NCBI GenBank assembly: GCA_963834825.1
Contig: CAWICZ010000010.1
Coordinates: 1 to 64,000, forward strand
Source: JACDAN01 sp963834825
Lineage (GTDB): Bacteria > Actinomycetota > Thermoleophilia > Gaiellales > Gaiellaceae
Reading direction: 5' to 3'
Length of the DNA stretch: 64,000 nucleotides
A model generated the notes under the pieces. The model searched no databases and was not told the origin of the DNA. It worked only from the letters and a program-made list of their open reading frames with translations. Shown piece after piece: positions 23,931 through 34,641 of the stretch (position 1 is its first letter; each line of letters opens with the position of its first letter). The position numbers and the translations under genes were made by a program.

Positions 23931-24849
23931 GTGACGAGCGACGCCGTTGCCTGCACGACCGATCAGCACCAGCTCGGCGAAGGTGCCCGGTGGGACGCCC
24001 GCCGGGACGAACTGCTGCGCGTGGACATCCTGGCCGGCCACGTCTACCGCGATCGGGTCGACTCCGAGGGCGATCTGATTCCCGTGCGCACCTATCGGGT
24101 GTCCGGAACGGTGGGCGCAGTCGCGCCGATCGAGGACGACGAGGGGTGGCTGCTCGCCACCGGCTCTGGGCTTCGCATATCTATCGCCGGCCGGCTCGCT
24201 GCACGCGCTCGCCGACGTCACCCCGGCCGGGACCCGGATGAACGACGCCGCCTGCGATCCGCAGGGCCGGTTCTGGGCGGGCACGTTGGCCGATGACCAC
24301 CGTGCCGGAGGCGGAGCGCTCTACCGCCTCGACCGGAACGGACGGACCGAGTCGATCCTCGACGGGTTGACGATCTCAAACGGACTGGGCTGGAGCCCCG
24401 ACGGCGGCACGATGTATCTCGCCGACAGCGGCACGCGCGTCGTCCATGCGTTCACGTTCGACGGCGAACGGGGCACGATCTCCGACGACCGCGTGCTGAT
24501 CGATGTGCCCGCGGAGGTGGGAGCGCCGGATGGCCTGACGATGGACACCGACGGTGATCTCTGGGTGGCGATCTACGGAGGCGGGCGCGTCCACCGCTAT
24601 TCCCCCGACGGCGCGCTCCGTGAGGAGCTGCTCATCCCGGCAATGGAGACCACGTCTTGCGCCTTCGCGGGACCCGGGCTGAGCCGCCTCTACGTCACGA
24701 CCGCAACCGAGAACTGGAGCGACGAGCAGCGCCGCGCCGAGCCCACGGCGGGGCTCACGTACCGATGCGACACCGACTCGACTGGCCGGCCTGCGGCACC
24801 GTTCCGTCCGGATCCCACCTGGTGGGCGACGGTGACCGGCCACAGCTGA
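23931..24849 (+). pseudogene. SMP-30/gluconolactonase-like protein, one frameshift
   Basis: A beta-propeller lactonase of the SMP-30 family, about 300 residues if corrected. The metal ligands can be seen in order: Glu in LGEGARWD, Asn in RMNDAACDPQGRFWAGT, Asn in ISNGLGWSPDG and Asp in PDGLTMDTDGDLWVA. The reading frame shifts by +1 near 24165, between LLATGSG and the GFAYLSPAGSL sequence, as if one base were inserted in GGCTCTGGG. All catalytic residues are otherwise intact, so a consensus error is as likely as decay. The GTG at 23931 is a reasonable start; an ATG at 23901 is in frame. Confidence 0.78.
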
Positions 24850-24863
24850 CTCGAGAGCCGCGG

Positions 24864-24967
24864 CTAACCGGCAGCGGGCTCCCAGAGCTCGACGCGGTTG
24901 CCCTCGGGATCGGTCGCCCAGCCGAACCGGCCGTACGGCTCCTCCTGGATCTCCTCGTCCACCGCCG
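24864..24967 (-). pseudogene. C-terminal fragment of a VOC/glyoxalase-like protein
   Basis: Reads DEEIQEEPYGRFGWATDPEG and NRVELWEP, the typical last strand and metal-ligand Glu of vicinal-oxygen-chelate proteins. Only ~33 residues remain, fused directly to the FtsH relic upstream on the same strand. Confidence 0.68.
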
Positions 24968-25400
24968 CGCGAGAAGAACGGGGCGCCGGCCTCACCGGCG
25001 ACGGCGCGGGCCAGGAGCGTCTTGCCGGTCCCGGGCGGGCCGCTGAGGAGCACGCCGCGCGGGATCCGACCGCCGAGGCGTTGGTACTTCGCCGGGTTGC
25101 GGAGGAAATCGACGACTTCCGCGAGCTCCTCCTTCGCCTCGTCGATCCCCGCAACATCGGCGAACGTCACCCGTTCGTCAGTCGCGGCCTGGTAACGGCG
25201 GGCGCCGGAGCGGCCGAAGGAAGCGAGACCGCCCCCGCGCGCTCGCGGCGACGCGGCGGAAGAGGAAGAAGAGGAACCCGAAGAAGAGCAGTCGAGGAAC
25301 AAGGGGCTGTATGGGACGCGGATGCGGTGGGCGGGCTGGACGGCCCGAGAGGCCGCCCAGTAGTTCACCGCGAGCAACCCGACGGCAATTCGACCAGAGC
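24968..25400 (-). pseudogene. Truncated ftsH relic
   Basis: From the 5' side it shows a first membrane segment ending RIRVPYSPLFL, then after loss of the periplasmic part LLFFGFLFFLFRR (second membrane segment, other frame), then RRYQAATDERVTFADVAGID and GVLLSGPPGTGKTLLARAV, stopping at PFFS. The same landmarks in the same order occur in the intact ftsH at 40077-42002. The ATPase is cut after Walker A and the protease is missing. Confidence 0.85.
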
Positions 25401-25477
25401 CCACGGCGGCAGACCGAACAGCCGCCGCCGCGGCGTGTCGGTCGTCGGAGGCGACGTCGGCCATCTCGCCAAGCGTC

Positions 25478-26077
25478 GCCGATCTTCGCCCTGGCGAGCG
25501 CTCGCGAGCTCGGAACGCTCAAGCGCATTCGCGGAACTCCGCTGAGCACGTGGATCTACGTGACCGCCTGGATCGGTGCGACGATCCTGGTCGGTCTCTC
25601 CGCCACCGCGTTGATGTTCATCGTCTCGGTGGCCGCGTTCGGCGTGCATATCTATCCGCACCTGCTGCCCGCCGCGGTCGTGACCGCCGTCCTCGGCTCT
25701 GCGTCCCTCTGCGCGGTCGGGATCGCCGTCTCGACGTTCGTCCAGCGAGCGGACACGGCCCCCGCGATCGCGAACCTGACCCTCTTCCCGCTGCTCTTCC
25801 TCTCGGGGTCTTCTTCCCGCTCGACGGGGCGCCGAACTGGGTCGTCTCCGTGGCAAACATCTTTCCCCTCAAGCACATCGTCGAGGCCTTCACCGCGTGC
25901 TTCAGCCCCTACACGCAGGGAAGCGGCTTTTCCGCCGGCAACCTCGCTGCGGTCGCAGCCTGGGGCGTCCTCGGCCTGGTCGTCGCGGTCCGCAGGTTCC
26001 GTTGGGAGCCGGGGGCGGAGGACGAGGCCCCGCGCCGCGGCCTGCGCCGGCTCAGGAGCCTCGCGCAGCGAGGCTGA
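25478..26077 (+). pseudogene. ABC-2 type transporter permease fragment, one frameshift
   Basis: The C-terminal ~200 residues of a DrrB-like permease: ARELGTLKRIRGTPLSTWIY, several membrane helices, then after a frameshift FPLDGAPNWVVSVANIFPLK and EAFTACFSPY. The frame breaks near 25808, where TCGGGG needs one more G to read FLSGVFFP, a homopolymer contraction. The N-terminal half and any ATPase partner are missing, so it is a relic even if the frameshift is an error. Confidence 0.78.
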
Positions 26078-26132
26078 CGCGATGTGAGGAGGAGGCGAGG
26101 AGACCTCGCCTCCTCCTCGTTCTGGAACCTGG

Positions 26133-28529
26133 TCAGCTCCTGACGGAAAAGCCCGCGGTCATGGTGCCGACCTGGACCTGGTAGGAGCCGGTCTCCACCC
26201 GTGGTCTCCCGGCTCCGTCGATATCGCCTGGCGTCACCGCCAGCTCGGAGACCGGGAACGAGACGCGGACGACCTGCGACGCGCCCGCGGCGAGGTTGAC
26301 TCGGGCGAAGCCGACCAACCTCCTGGGTGGCGCGATCACGTCACTGACCGGCTGGTGCACATACACCGGCACGACATCCGCTCCAGCCCGGCTGCCCGTG
26401 TTGGCCAAGGTGAACGTGGCGGTCACGGTGCCCCTTCGTGAAACGGAGCTCGTGACGGACAGGCCGCTGGTCTGGAACGTGGTGTAGGAGAGCCCGAAAC
26501 CGAACGGATAGCGCGCGTTGTAGCCCGAGCCCTGGCCGAAGTTGGTCCCCGGCAGCTGGTCGAAGAACTTCGGCTCGTCGCCTGCCGTCGACGGGCCGCC
26601 CGAGTCGAAGTCGCCGGCGTTGCGGTCGGCGGCGGACGGCCAAGTGACCGGCAGGTGGCCGCTGGGGTTGACGAGGCCGAAGATGACGTCGGCCACCGCC
26701 GCGCCGCCCTCGGTCCCCGGCAGATACGCCATCAGCAAGGCCTCGGCGTTCTCGGCCGGGCCCAGACCGAGCGGCCGGCCCGCGATCACCACGACGATCA
26801 CCGGCTTGCCGGTCCCCCGTAGTGCACCGATCAGCGACTGCTGGTCGGCCGGGAGCATCGGCGTGGGGTTGTCGCCGAGCCCTTCGGCGTAGGCCCGTTC
26901 ACCGACGACCACGACCGCCGCATCGGCGGACTGGGTCGCCGTGACCGCGCTTTGCTGCTGTGCCGGCGTGACCGTCTGGTCGGTGGGCACGGAGACGACG
27001 TTGGCGGCCCTGGCCTGGATGCCTTCGAGCACGGTCGTCGCAGGCGGGATCTGGTCGGGCGGGCCCATGCAACAGACGTGCCCGGCCCCGAAAACGCCCT
27101 GCCAGCTCACGCTCCAGCCGCCCAGCTGGTTCGTGACCGAATCCGCACTCGGCCCGGTGACGACGACGTTGGCGCTCGTGGCGAGCGGCAGCGTCGCGGG
27201 GCTGCCCTGGTTGCGGAGCAGCGTGATCGACTCCTCCGCAGCCTTCCGGGCGAGATCACGATTGGCCGTGATCGCCGCATCGGCCGCATCGGGGTCGACG
27301 AACGGATCATCGAAGAGCCCGAGCTGGAACTTGAGGGTCAGGATCCTGCGCACCGACTGGTCGATCCGCTTCATCGAGACACGTCGGGACTGCACGTTCT
27401 GGATCAGGCCGTTGTTCCAGCCGACGTAGTCGAACGGCGTCATGCTCATGTCGATGCCCGCGTTGACCGCCTGGGCGATCGCGTCGGGGAAGTCACTCGC
27501 GACGTGGTAGGCGGTCTGGAGCGCCGGCACGTCGCCGAAGTCGCTGATCACCACGCCCTTGAATCCGAGCCGCTCCCGAAGGTCCTCGGTGAGCAGGTAG
27601 TGCGACGCGGTCGCGGGGATGTTGTTGATCGACCCTGAGTTGACCATCACCGTCGCCGCACCGGCGTCGATTCCCCCCGCATATGGCGGAATCAGGATGT
27701 CCTGCAGGTAGCGAATCGGGAGCTGCGCCTCGACCCGGTCGTGCCCGTTGATCGACTGCGAGTAGCCGGCGAAGTGCTTCACCGTCGCCGCCACCTGCGG
27801 CGAGCCGAAGCCCCCGCCCTGCATCCCGCGGATGTTGGCAGCGCCGAGCGCGGAGGCCAGCATGGGGGCCTCGGCCCAGGTCTCGTAGTAGCGGCCCCAA
27901 CGGTTGTCTCTGGCCAGGTCCTGGACCGGCGCGAAGTTCCAGTTCCCGCCGGTCGCGAGCAGCTGCTGGCGAGTCGCGGCGCCGGCGGCCTCGGCCAGCT
28001 CCGTGTCCCACGTCGCCCCGATCCCGATGGAGTGTGGGAAGAGGGTGGCCTCGAATGGATGTCCGAAGCCGTGCACGGCATCGACCCCGTAGATAAGCGG
28101 GATGTGCAGCCTCGAGTTCTCGATGGCGTAGCGCTGGATCGTGTTGTACTGCTCGGCCCAGCCCCTGCCGGTGTTGTCGATCGGATTGTCAGTGCCTCCC
28201 GACAGGATCGACCCGGTGTGGAAGTCGATCAGCACCCGCTGGAGACAGGCAGTCTGGAGCGGATCGTTGTTTCCGCCGGAGTTGTTGCAGTCGCCGTTGG
28301 CCGGTGAGGTGGTATCACGCAGCTCTCCGACGACGATCTGGTCCATCTGGCCGACCTTCTCCGCCAGGGTCATCCGTCGGAGCAGGTCGTCGACGCGATC
28401 CTTGATCGAAGCGCGCGCGTCGAGGTAGCGTGGCTGGCCGGCGCCGGGCGCGGACACCACCATCACGCCCAGAGCGACGCTGATGAGCGCGACGATCATG
28501 ACGCCAACCAGAACAGGTGTGCGTCTCAT
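26133..28529 (-). CDS. Secreted glycoside hydrolase family 3 beta-glucosidase
   Basis: A 798-residue exo-acting beta-glycosidase. A signal peptide spans residues 1-29. The GH3 N-terminal barrel includes GVDAVHGFGHPF and KHFAGYS, and GVVISDFGD carries the nucleophile Asp. The GH3 C-terminal domain (ITLLRNQG, VVVVGERAYAEG) and a fibronectin-III-like domain (about 660-798, after YPFGFGLSYTTF) follow. An AGGAGG sits just before the ATG at 28529, so the longer frame is not used. It likely cleaves cellobiose or other beta-glucans outside the membrane. No transporter or regulator lies next to it. Confidence 0.95.
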   Translation of the reverse strand: MRRTPVLVGVMIVALISVALGVMVVSAPGAGQPRYLDARASIKDRVDDLLRRMTLAEKVGQMDQIVVGELRDTTSPANGDCNNSGGNNDPLQTACLQRVLIDFHTGSILSGGTDNPIDNTGRGWAEQYNTIQRYAIENSRLHIPLIYGVDAVHGFGHPFEATLFPHSIGIGATWDTELAEAAGAATRQQLLATGGNWNFAPVQDLARDNRWGRYYETWAEAPMLASALGAANIRGMQGGGFGSPQVAATVKHFAGYSQSINGHDRVEAQLPIRYLQDILIPPYAGGIDAGAATVMVNSGSINNIPATASHYLLTEDLRERLGFKGVVISDFGDVPALQTAYHVASDFPDAIAQAVNAGIDMSMTPFDYVGWNNGLIQNVQSRRVSMKRIDQSVRRILTLKFQLGLFDDPFVDPDAADAAITANRDLARKAAEESITLLRNQGSPATLPLATSANVVVTGPSADSVTNQLGGWSVSWQGVFGAGHVCCMGPPDQIPPATTVLEGIQARAANVVSVPTDQTVTPAQQQSAVTATQSADAAVVVVGERAYAEGLGDNPTPMLPADQQSLIGALRGTGKPVIVVVIAGRPLGLGPAENAEALLMAYLPGTEGGAAVADVIFGLVNPSGHLPVTWPSAADRNAGDFDSGGPSTAGDEPKFFDQLPGTNFGQGSGYNARYPFGFGLSYTTFQTSGLSVTSSVSRRGTVTATFTLANTGSRAGADVVPVYVHQPVSDVIAPPRRLVGFARVNLAAGASQVVRVSFPVSELAVTPGDIDGAGRPRVETGSYQVQVGTMTAGFSVRS

Positions 28530-28696
28530 TGCTCCTCCTTCTTGTCGTTCGTACGACTCGCTGGAGGTAGGTCCAGCCGTGCCTCGGGCCTTGTTCCGGG
28601 CGGGCTGCCGCAGCAACGATCCAAGTCTCGAGGCGGTCTCAGGACTCCCCCTGCTCGTTGCTAGCCCCGGAGGACTAACACCGCTCGGCGCCTACG

Positions 28697-28990
28697 TCAA
28701 CCAGGTGCGGCGGAATCGACGGGCAACCGGATCTCGACCGTCGTCCCCCAGTCCGGCGCTGAGCGCACGTCGAACGTACCGCCGGCGCTCTCGACCCGCA
28801 TGCGCTGGGCAGCGAGACCGATGTGCCCCTCGGCCAGGCGCTGGCTCAGCTCGCTCGGGCTGAAGCCGCGGCCGTCGTCCGTGATCACCAGGCGGAGATC
28901 CGCTCCGATCTCGTCGAGCCGCACGCTGACGTTGCGCGCGTTGGCGTGCTGGCTGGCGTTGACCAGCACTTCCCGGGCCGAGACCGACGA
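28697..28990 (-). pseudogene. C-terminal ATPase fragment of a NarL-type sensor kinase
   Basis: Reads AREVLVNASQHANARNVSV (N box), LVITDDGRGFSP (G1) and GLAAQRMRVESAGGTF (G2), ending as a HATPase_c domain should. The DHp and sensor regions are absent, and upstream sequence is unrelated. About 95 residues remain. A related but complete kinase lies at 29431-31345. Confidence 0.8.
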
Positions 28991-29202
28991 GCTCTTGCCG
29001 CCGGCGACCGCCGCCTGACTCCAGGCCTTCACCGCCGGCGGACATCGTGGCCTCCGGCCCCCTTGTGTCTGGAACCTCCTGCTAGCAGGAACCACAGAGT
29101 TCGGCTAGCCAGGCGCCCGAATTGCGGCTGCCCGCGATGACTTCCGGCTCGCCGAGGGCGATTGTTCCGACAAGACAAATCTCGCATCAGGAGGAGAGAG
29201 CG

Positions 29203-29430
29203 ATGTTGGAACCACAGATCCCCAACCTCGAGCTAGACGAGCTGGAAACTCTCGAAGCACTTGACGACGAAGAGGTTCTGGTGCACGAGTGGCGCATCGA
29301 GCAGTTGCAGGGCCTTGGACTGGCGGCAGCGATCGCCGAGAGGTTCGCCGGCCTCGTCGACTGGCACGACATCGCCGCTCTGGTCGAGCGGGGATGCCCG
29401 CCCGAGCTGGCGGTCGAGATCGTCCGTTGA
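29203..29430 (+). CDS. Conserved hypothetical 75-residue helical protein
   Basis: An acidic N-terminus (LELDELETLEAL) is followed by RIEQLQGLGLAAAIAERFAG and VERGCPPELAVEIV. This helical pattern recurs in short uncharacterised actinobacterial proteins with a late GC(P/S) motif. AGGAGG with good spacing supports the ATG at 29203. Its TGA abuts the TCA (stop) of the convergent kinase gene, forming TGATCA. Function unknown. Confidence 0.75.
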   Translation: MLEPQIPNLELDELETLEALDDEEVLVHEWRIEQLQGLGLAAAIAERFAGLVDWHDIAALVERGCPPELAVEIVR

Positions 29431-31345
29431 TCAGCCCGTGCGCGATGCGCGCTCGACCGGGAACTCCACCGACAGGGCGGTCCCTTCTCCCATGACGCTC
29501 TCCACGACGATCGTTCCCCCCACGGCCTCCACACGGTCCTTGAGCCCGATCAGGCCGGAGCCTTGCGTCGGATCTGCGCCTCCGACGCCATCGTCACGGA
29601 TCGCGAGCTGCAACTTGTCGCCGTTCATCGCCACGTCGACATGGACGGCCGACGCGTTCGCATGCTTGGCGACGTTCGTCAGCGCCTCCGAGACGACGTA
29701 GTAGGCGGCCACTTCGATCCTCTCGGGCAGCCGCTGCTCCGCATCGACGGCGAGCACAACCGGAACCGCGGAGCGACGCGCCAGGGTCCTCAACGCAGGC
29801 TCGAGCCCACCTTCCGACAGGACTGCGGGATGGATGCCTCGGGACATCTCGCGTAGGTCCTCGAGCACCCCGTCGAGCCCCGACCTGACCCCGGCGAGCT
29901 CTGCCTGCACCTCGTCCTGGTCGGGAGGGACCGCGGACGCCGCGCCGCGCAGCCTGAGCGCCACAGAGACGAGACGCTGCTGTGCGCCGTCGTGCAGATC
30001 CCGCTCGATTCGGCGGCGGGTCTCGTCACCGGCCGCCACGACGCGGGCACGGGAGGCGGCGAGCTCGGCGCGGCTCTCGGCATTCGCGATCGCGGTCGCC
30101 ACGAGCTCGGTGAACTCGGCCATTTGCGACTCTGTGTCCGCGGGAAACGGCTCGTTGCTCCTCCTCGAGGCGGCGATCACGCCCCAGAGGCGCCCGGCAA
30201 CGATGATCGGGCAGCCGACCGACGACTGGATGCCCAGCGCTCGGGCTTCTTCCGCGATCGGTCCCGAGGCGTCGGCGAAGCTGTCGATTCGCACCGGACG
30301 ACCGGACTCCCGTACCAGCGCCGCGATGCTCACGCCTTCGAGGGTGAACCGCGTGCCGACCGCCAGTTGGCCGGCATCTCTGCTCCAGCCCGCGATGCCG
30401 GTCACCGACCCGTCCGTCTCGTAGCGCTCCATCCGTGCGACGTCGCCGCCGGAAACCAGGCCGACCTCGCGGGTGACGACCTCGAACACCTCCGAGGGCG
30501 GCACCGTCTTCGCAACCAGCGTGGCGACGCGTCTCAGCGCCGATTGCTGCTCCAGGAGGCGACGCAGTTCGCCTTGGCTGGCGTCGAGTGAGCCTGCCAT
30601 CGCGTTGAACGAGCGCTCGAGCGTCCCGATCTCGCCGATGTCGTTCTCCGGGAGGCGTGCGCTCAAGTCACCCCTCGCAATCTGGTCGGCCATGACCGCC
30701 GCCCGGCGGATGGGTCTGACCAAGTACACGAGCCAGGTAACCCGTGAACAGGAGCAGCAGGAGGATCGATCCCCCGAGCCCGACCGCACCCGCGGTGAAA
30801 GCCCGGCGCCCTGCTGAGTCGGCGTCCGCCTCCCGCTCCGTGAGGCTCTCGCGCGCGGCGGCCGTGAACGTGGCGAACTGGGCGCGAATCGCGTCGACGC
30901 GCTCTTTTCCTATTTCGGTTCGCGCGACGGATTGCGCGGAGGGGTCGTTTCGCCGCACGGCGGCTATGAGCGGCCGTGCGTAGCCTTGGATATACGACGC
31001 GCCGTCCTGGGCAATTCGGCGGGCGCGCGCCAGCTGGACGGGATCGCCGGCGACGAGGCGCTCCAGGGCGGCCGAGCGCTCGGGGAAGGCGGCGAGGGCC
31101 GCGTTCCACGGCTCGAGAAACCGCTCGTCGCGCGTGATGACGAACCCGCGCACGCCGGTCTCGAGGTCGATGACGAGCTTCTCGAGCTCGTCCGCGGCGA
31201 CGAGCCCTTCCCGGGTCTCCTGCCTCTCCTGCGTCGACTCGCGGAGGTTGGTAATCGCGAGCAGCAGGACCAGGAACGATGCGACCACGACGATCGCGAG
31301 CACACCACTCGCTACGACCATCCGGCGGGTCAGTCCGGGTCTCAC
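29431..31345 (-). pseudogene. CHASE3-HAMP-GAF sensor histidine kinase, one frameshift
   Basis: About 635 residues if corrected. An N-terminal helix, a CHASE3-like periplasmic domain (residues about 35-180), a second helix, HAMP, GAF (about 270-400), then HisKA_3 with RDLHDGAQQRL (phospho-acceptor His), ALTNVAKHA (N box) and DDGVGGADP. The frame breaks near 30730, between GYLARV and LVYLVRPIRR, between the second helix and HAMP. Everything else is intact, so it may be a one-base consensus error. A single-domain receiver lies 73 bases upstream and is its probable partner. Confidence 0.82.
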
Positions 31346-31417
31346 GTCACATGCTCCGCTCCGAGGCTAACCAATCCTCAGACCGGGCCCGGGTTGCCGC
31401 CCGAATCGTTCTTCTCG

Positions 31418-31789
31418 TCAGCCGGAGCGGCCGTTGACCATTCGGCGAATCGCGTCTGCCGACAGCTCCGACTTCGGCAGGAACCCGACAGCGGGGCTGG
31501 TCGCGATCAGGTCCGCGAAGTCCGACTCCGAGTGCGTCGAGATCAGGATCACCTTCGATCCGCCGTCGTCCGCGTCCCCGACCAGGCGGCGGGCCACCTC
31601 GAAGCCACTCTCTCCATAGAGCGAAATGTCGACGAGGACGACGTCCGGCCGCAGCTCTTCAGCGCGGCGAAGCGCCTCATCTCCTGAGGAGGCAACACCG
31701 ACGACGCTGAGCCCTTCTCGCTCGAGTAGGGCTTGCGCTGCCTCGAGGAAAGAGCTGCTGTCGTCGACAATCAGACAGCGAAGCTTCAC
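31418..31789 (-). CDS. Single-domain response regulator (receiver only)
   Basis: A 123-residue CheY-like receiver. VDDSS holds the acidic pair, VVLVDISLYGESG the phosphorylated Asp, ILISTHS the Ser/Thr switch and FLPKSELS the conserved Lys. No output domain follows. It precedes the CHASE3-HAMP-GAF kinase gene on the same strand, so it probably serves as its phosphate acceptor or sink. ATG at 31789. Confidence 0.9.
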   Translation of the reverse strand: MKLRCLIVDDSSSFLEAAQALLEREGLSVVGVASSGDEALRRAEELRPDVVLVDISLYGESGFEVARRLVGDADDGGSKVILISTHSESDFADLIATSPAVGFLPKSELSADAIRRMVNGRSG

Positions 31790-31828
31790 GGTTTCAGGAT
31801 CGCAAACGATATGCCGTCCCGCATTGCA

Positions 31829-31857
31829 GCTAGCCGGAATCCGTGGATTCGGCTAGC
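31829..31857 (-). terminator. Strong hairpin between copCD and the receiver gene
   Basis: GCTAGCCGGAATCC pairs with GGATTCGGCTAGC (13 bp, one bulged G) around a 2-base loop. It lies 33 bases after the copCD stop and upstream of the receiver, so it would end copCD transcription. No T run is present. Confidence 0.65.
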
Positions 31858-31889
31858 GCCACGGCTGCATGGTGGCTGGCTGCGATGAC

Positions 31890-33925
31890 TTACCTCGGCG
31901 GTGGCGGCTCGATTTCGATCGAGCGGTTGTAGGCGAGGTAGCGCTGCCGCATGAAGTGGGCTGCCGCGGTCATGCGCAGCTCGCGCGGGAGCGCGCGTCC
32001 TGCGGTCGAAGGTGCCCGTGAACCAGGCCGGCACCGCCGGGTCGAGCCAGGAGAGCGTCGCTCGGCTGCGCGTCTCGCGAAGAAGACGAACGTTGGCCAT
32101 ACGAGTACCCCAGGGAGGGAACGGCTGGTCGAGCGGAGTCGTCTCCGAGCGCTGCCAGTCGGCTCCCGGTGCGGGGCGGTCCCAGCGCGTCCGACCGATG
32201 ACGATGCCGCCCGCCCCGTCGCGGATCGCGTATTCGAGCCGGTCCGGCGCGAGTAGCTTCCACCTCGTGTCGAGGGCATTGCCCGGTCGCGATGCGAGAT
32301 GTTCCAGATAGACGACCGATCTGAGGCCGCGAAAGGCGCGGGTGGCGCGGCGCAGGAACGCCGAGCCGGGTGGCGGAGGCCACGTTTCGGTGACCGGGAA
32401 GACAACCGAGCGTGACCGGCCTGCGCCGGCGATCTCGACCTCGAAGGCCGTCGGCTGAGGCACGGCAAGTGAGGCGGCGTAGCAACCGTGGCCGCAAGTT
32501 CGGGCGGGGGCCGACACTCTGCGGCCGCCGTTCGCCGCGAGGAGCTCGACGTTCAGACCGTCCACGCCTCGACCAGACTGGCCGATGATCGTCGCGACGA
32601 GGCGGAGCTGGCGGCCCGGGCGGACGGCGAGCGCGACTGCGAGCTCGCGGGATTGCTGTGCAAAGGTCACCGAGCCTCGGGGCGGCGCCTGCGGCTGGCC
32701 GACCTCGGCGGCAGCCACCGCCGGCGGCTCGGCGCTCGCGTCTCGACCAGGTCGCAGCGCGGTCAGCACGGCCACCGCGCCGACGACCAATGCCAGCACG
32801 GCGAGCTCGGCCGAGACGGTGCGAAGGAGGCGCATCGCCGAGCCGAGCCGGTGGCGGCTCAACCATGCGAGCACGATCAGACAGGCGAGAAGCGCGGTCT
32901 TGACGAGGATCGTCCGTCCGTAGCCTGTCGACCAGAGCTGGGAGACGCTGCTGAGCTCGACAAGCGCTCGCACGAGGCCTGAGAGCGCGAGCAGCGCGAC
33001 CGCCGGGAGGGCGAGCCTCGAGAAGCGGCGAGCCGCTCCCGGGTCGGCCCCGGTCCAGAGGATCACGGCGAGTTGGAGTAAGCCGCCGACCCAGAATGCG
33101 GCGGCGCCGACGTGGAGGAGATCGGCCGCGACTGAAAGCGGCCGCTCGCTCGCCGGCGCGGAAGGCGTGCCCTGCGAGCGTCGGGGCGGCGAGCAGGGCG
33201 AGCGACGCTCCCGTGGCGAGCGGCTGCAAGCGAGGAAAGGCGCGGGCGAGCGCCGTGGCCAGTGCTGCACCGATTGCGACGACGATCGCCGCGCCTGTGA
33301 CGTTGGTGAATCGGGTTGCACCTCCGTGCGTCGTGTACAGCAGCAACGACCCGCCGAAGACGACGGCGGTGAGCGCGAGGATGATCAGCGTGGCCGCTTG
33401 GCGTGCGCCTGCCCGCGAGACGAGCAGGCGGAAGAGCGCGATCCCGCCGGCCACAAGGATGCCCCCGAGATAGAACCAGCGCGCGAACACGTTTCCCGCG
33501 GAGGGGTCTCCACTCTCGGCCTCCAGCACGGAGCGAGGGACACCCGCGCCGGCCCTTGCAGGCCCGACGCGAAACGCCAGCGACCCGGACTCGAGGTGGC
33601 CGTCGTCGGAGACGATTGCCCAGCGGACGCTGTAGTCACCGTTGCCGAGGTTCTGCAGCGGCAGCACGAGGTCATGACCGGCCCGCTCGACGCGGGCCGA
33701 CCCGGCAAGCACGGAGCTGCGGTCGGCGGCGACGACGGCATTTCCGGGGCCGACGGTGACCGGGTCGTCGAAGCGGATGCGCACCTCCGTCGGCGCGGAC
33801 GCCATGACGGCGCCGTCCTCCGGCGAGGTCGAGACGAGGTTGGCGTGCGCGAACGCCGGCGCCGCGCAGCTCGCGGCCACCAGGGCCGCAGCGAACAGCA
33901 CGACCAGACGACCCAGCGCGCCCAT
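31890..33925 (-). pseudogene. CopC-CopD fusion copper-resistance protein, two frameshifts
   Basis: About 670 residues if corrected. A signal peptide is followed by a CopC domain (HANLVSTSPEDGAVM, the Cu-binding N-terminal His, and ending VSDDGHLESGSLAF). Next comes an eight-helix CopD membrane domain (DLLHVGAAAFWVGGLLQL), then a beta-rich C-terminal domain ending FMRQRYLAYNRSIEIE. Frames break near 33140 (between GHAFRAGE and ERPLSVAADL) and near 32000 (between GTFDRRTRA and RELRMTAAAHFM). It probably moves copper across the membrane or delivers it to the nearby cupredoxins. Confidence 0.82.
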
Positions 33926-34114
33926 CCCGGCGAAGAGTTGCAGGCGCCCTACGCTCGCGTCTTCACGGGTAGTGGCTGTTGCGGTTGGGGGTCAGCAGGA
34001 ATGCCGAGATTACGGCTGGTCTGGACCGAAGATGGTCGCTGCCGGTGCAGACGGACGACCGCTCCATCTCGACCATGGATGCCACGAATCAGTACCTCGA
34101 CGAATGGAGCGAAC

Positions 34115-34633
34115 ATGACTATCAGGCGATCGATGACGCTGCTCGCGGGCGCCGCAGCGCTCGTTGTGACGGCGTTGGCCATTGTGGGCTGCGGCGGCAG
34201 CAACGATACCGCGACACCGACCACCGCAAGCGGAAGCTCGGCGACGATCGGCATCGCCAACGAGGGCGACCTCGGGAAGGTCCTGGTCGACTCGCAGGGC
34301 CGCACCCTGTATCTGTTTCAGAAGGACTCGGGCACGACGAGCGAGTGCACCGGCGCATGCGCCGTCAACTGGCCGCCGCTGATGGTGAGCGGCAAGCCGA
34401 CCGAAGGTAGCGGCATCGACGCCTCGATGGTCGGAACCACGAACCGGCCCAACGGCAACCTACAGGTCACCTACAACGGCCACCCGCTCTACCTCTTCAA
34501 GGGCGACAAGCAGGCCGGCGACACGAACGGCGAGGGCCTGAATGCCTTCGGCGGCAGCTGGTACGCGCTTTCGTCGGCGGGCGACCAGGTCTCCCCACCG
34601 GCGAACTCGGGCGGCGGCGGCTACGGCTACTAA
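34115..34633 (+). CDS. Lipoprotein with two secreted COG4315 repeats
   Basis: A 172-residue lipoprotein. The lipobox is IVGC at about residue 25. Two copies of the Lipoprotein_15 repeat follow, each with GxTLYLF (GRTLYLFQKDSG, GHPLYLFKGD) and the CTGACAVNWPPL insert. The tail is Gly-rich and ends in YGY. The family is common in actinobacteria; its role is unknown and possibly redox or heme related. GGAG six bases before the ATG at 34115 decides the start against a much longer frame. Confidence 0.9.
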   Translation: MTIRRSMTLLAGAAALVVTALAIVGCGGSNDTATPTTASGSSATIGIANEGDLGKVLVDSQGRTLYLFQKDSGTTSECTGACAVNWPPLMVSGKPTEGSGIDASMVGTTNRPNGNLQVTYNGHPLYLFKGDKQAGDTNGEGLNAFGGSWYALSSAGDQVSPPANSGGGGYGY

Positions 34634-34641
34634 GCGTGGCG

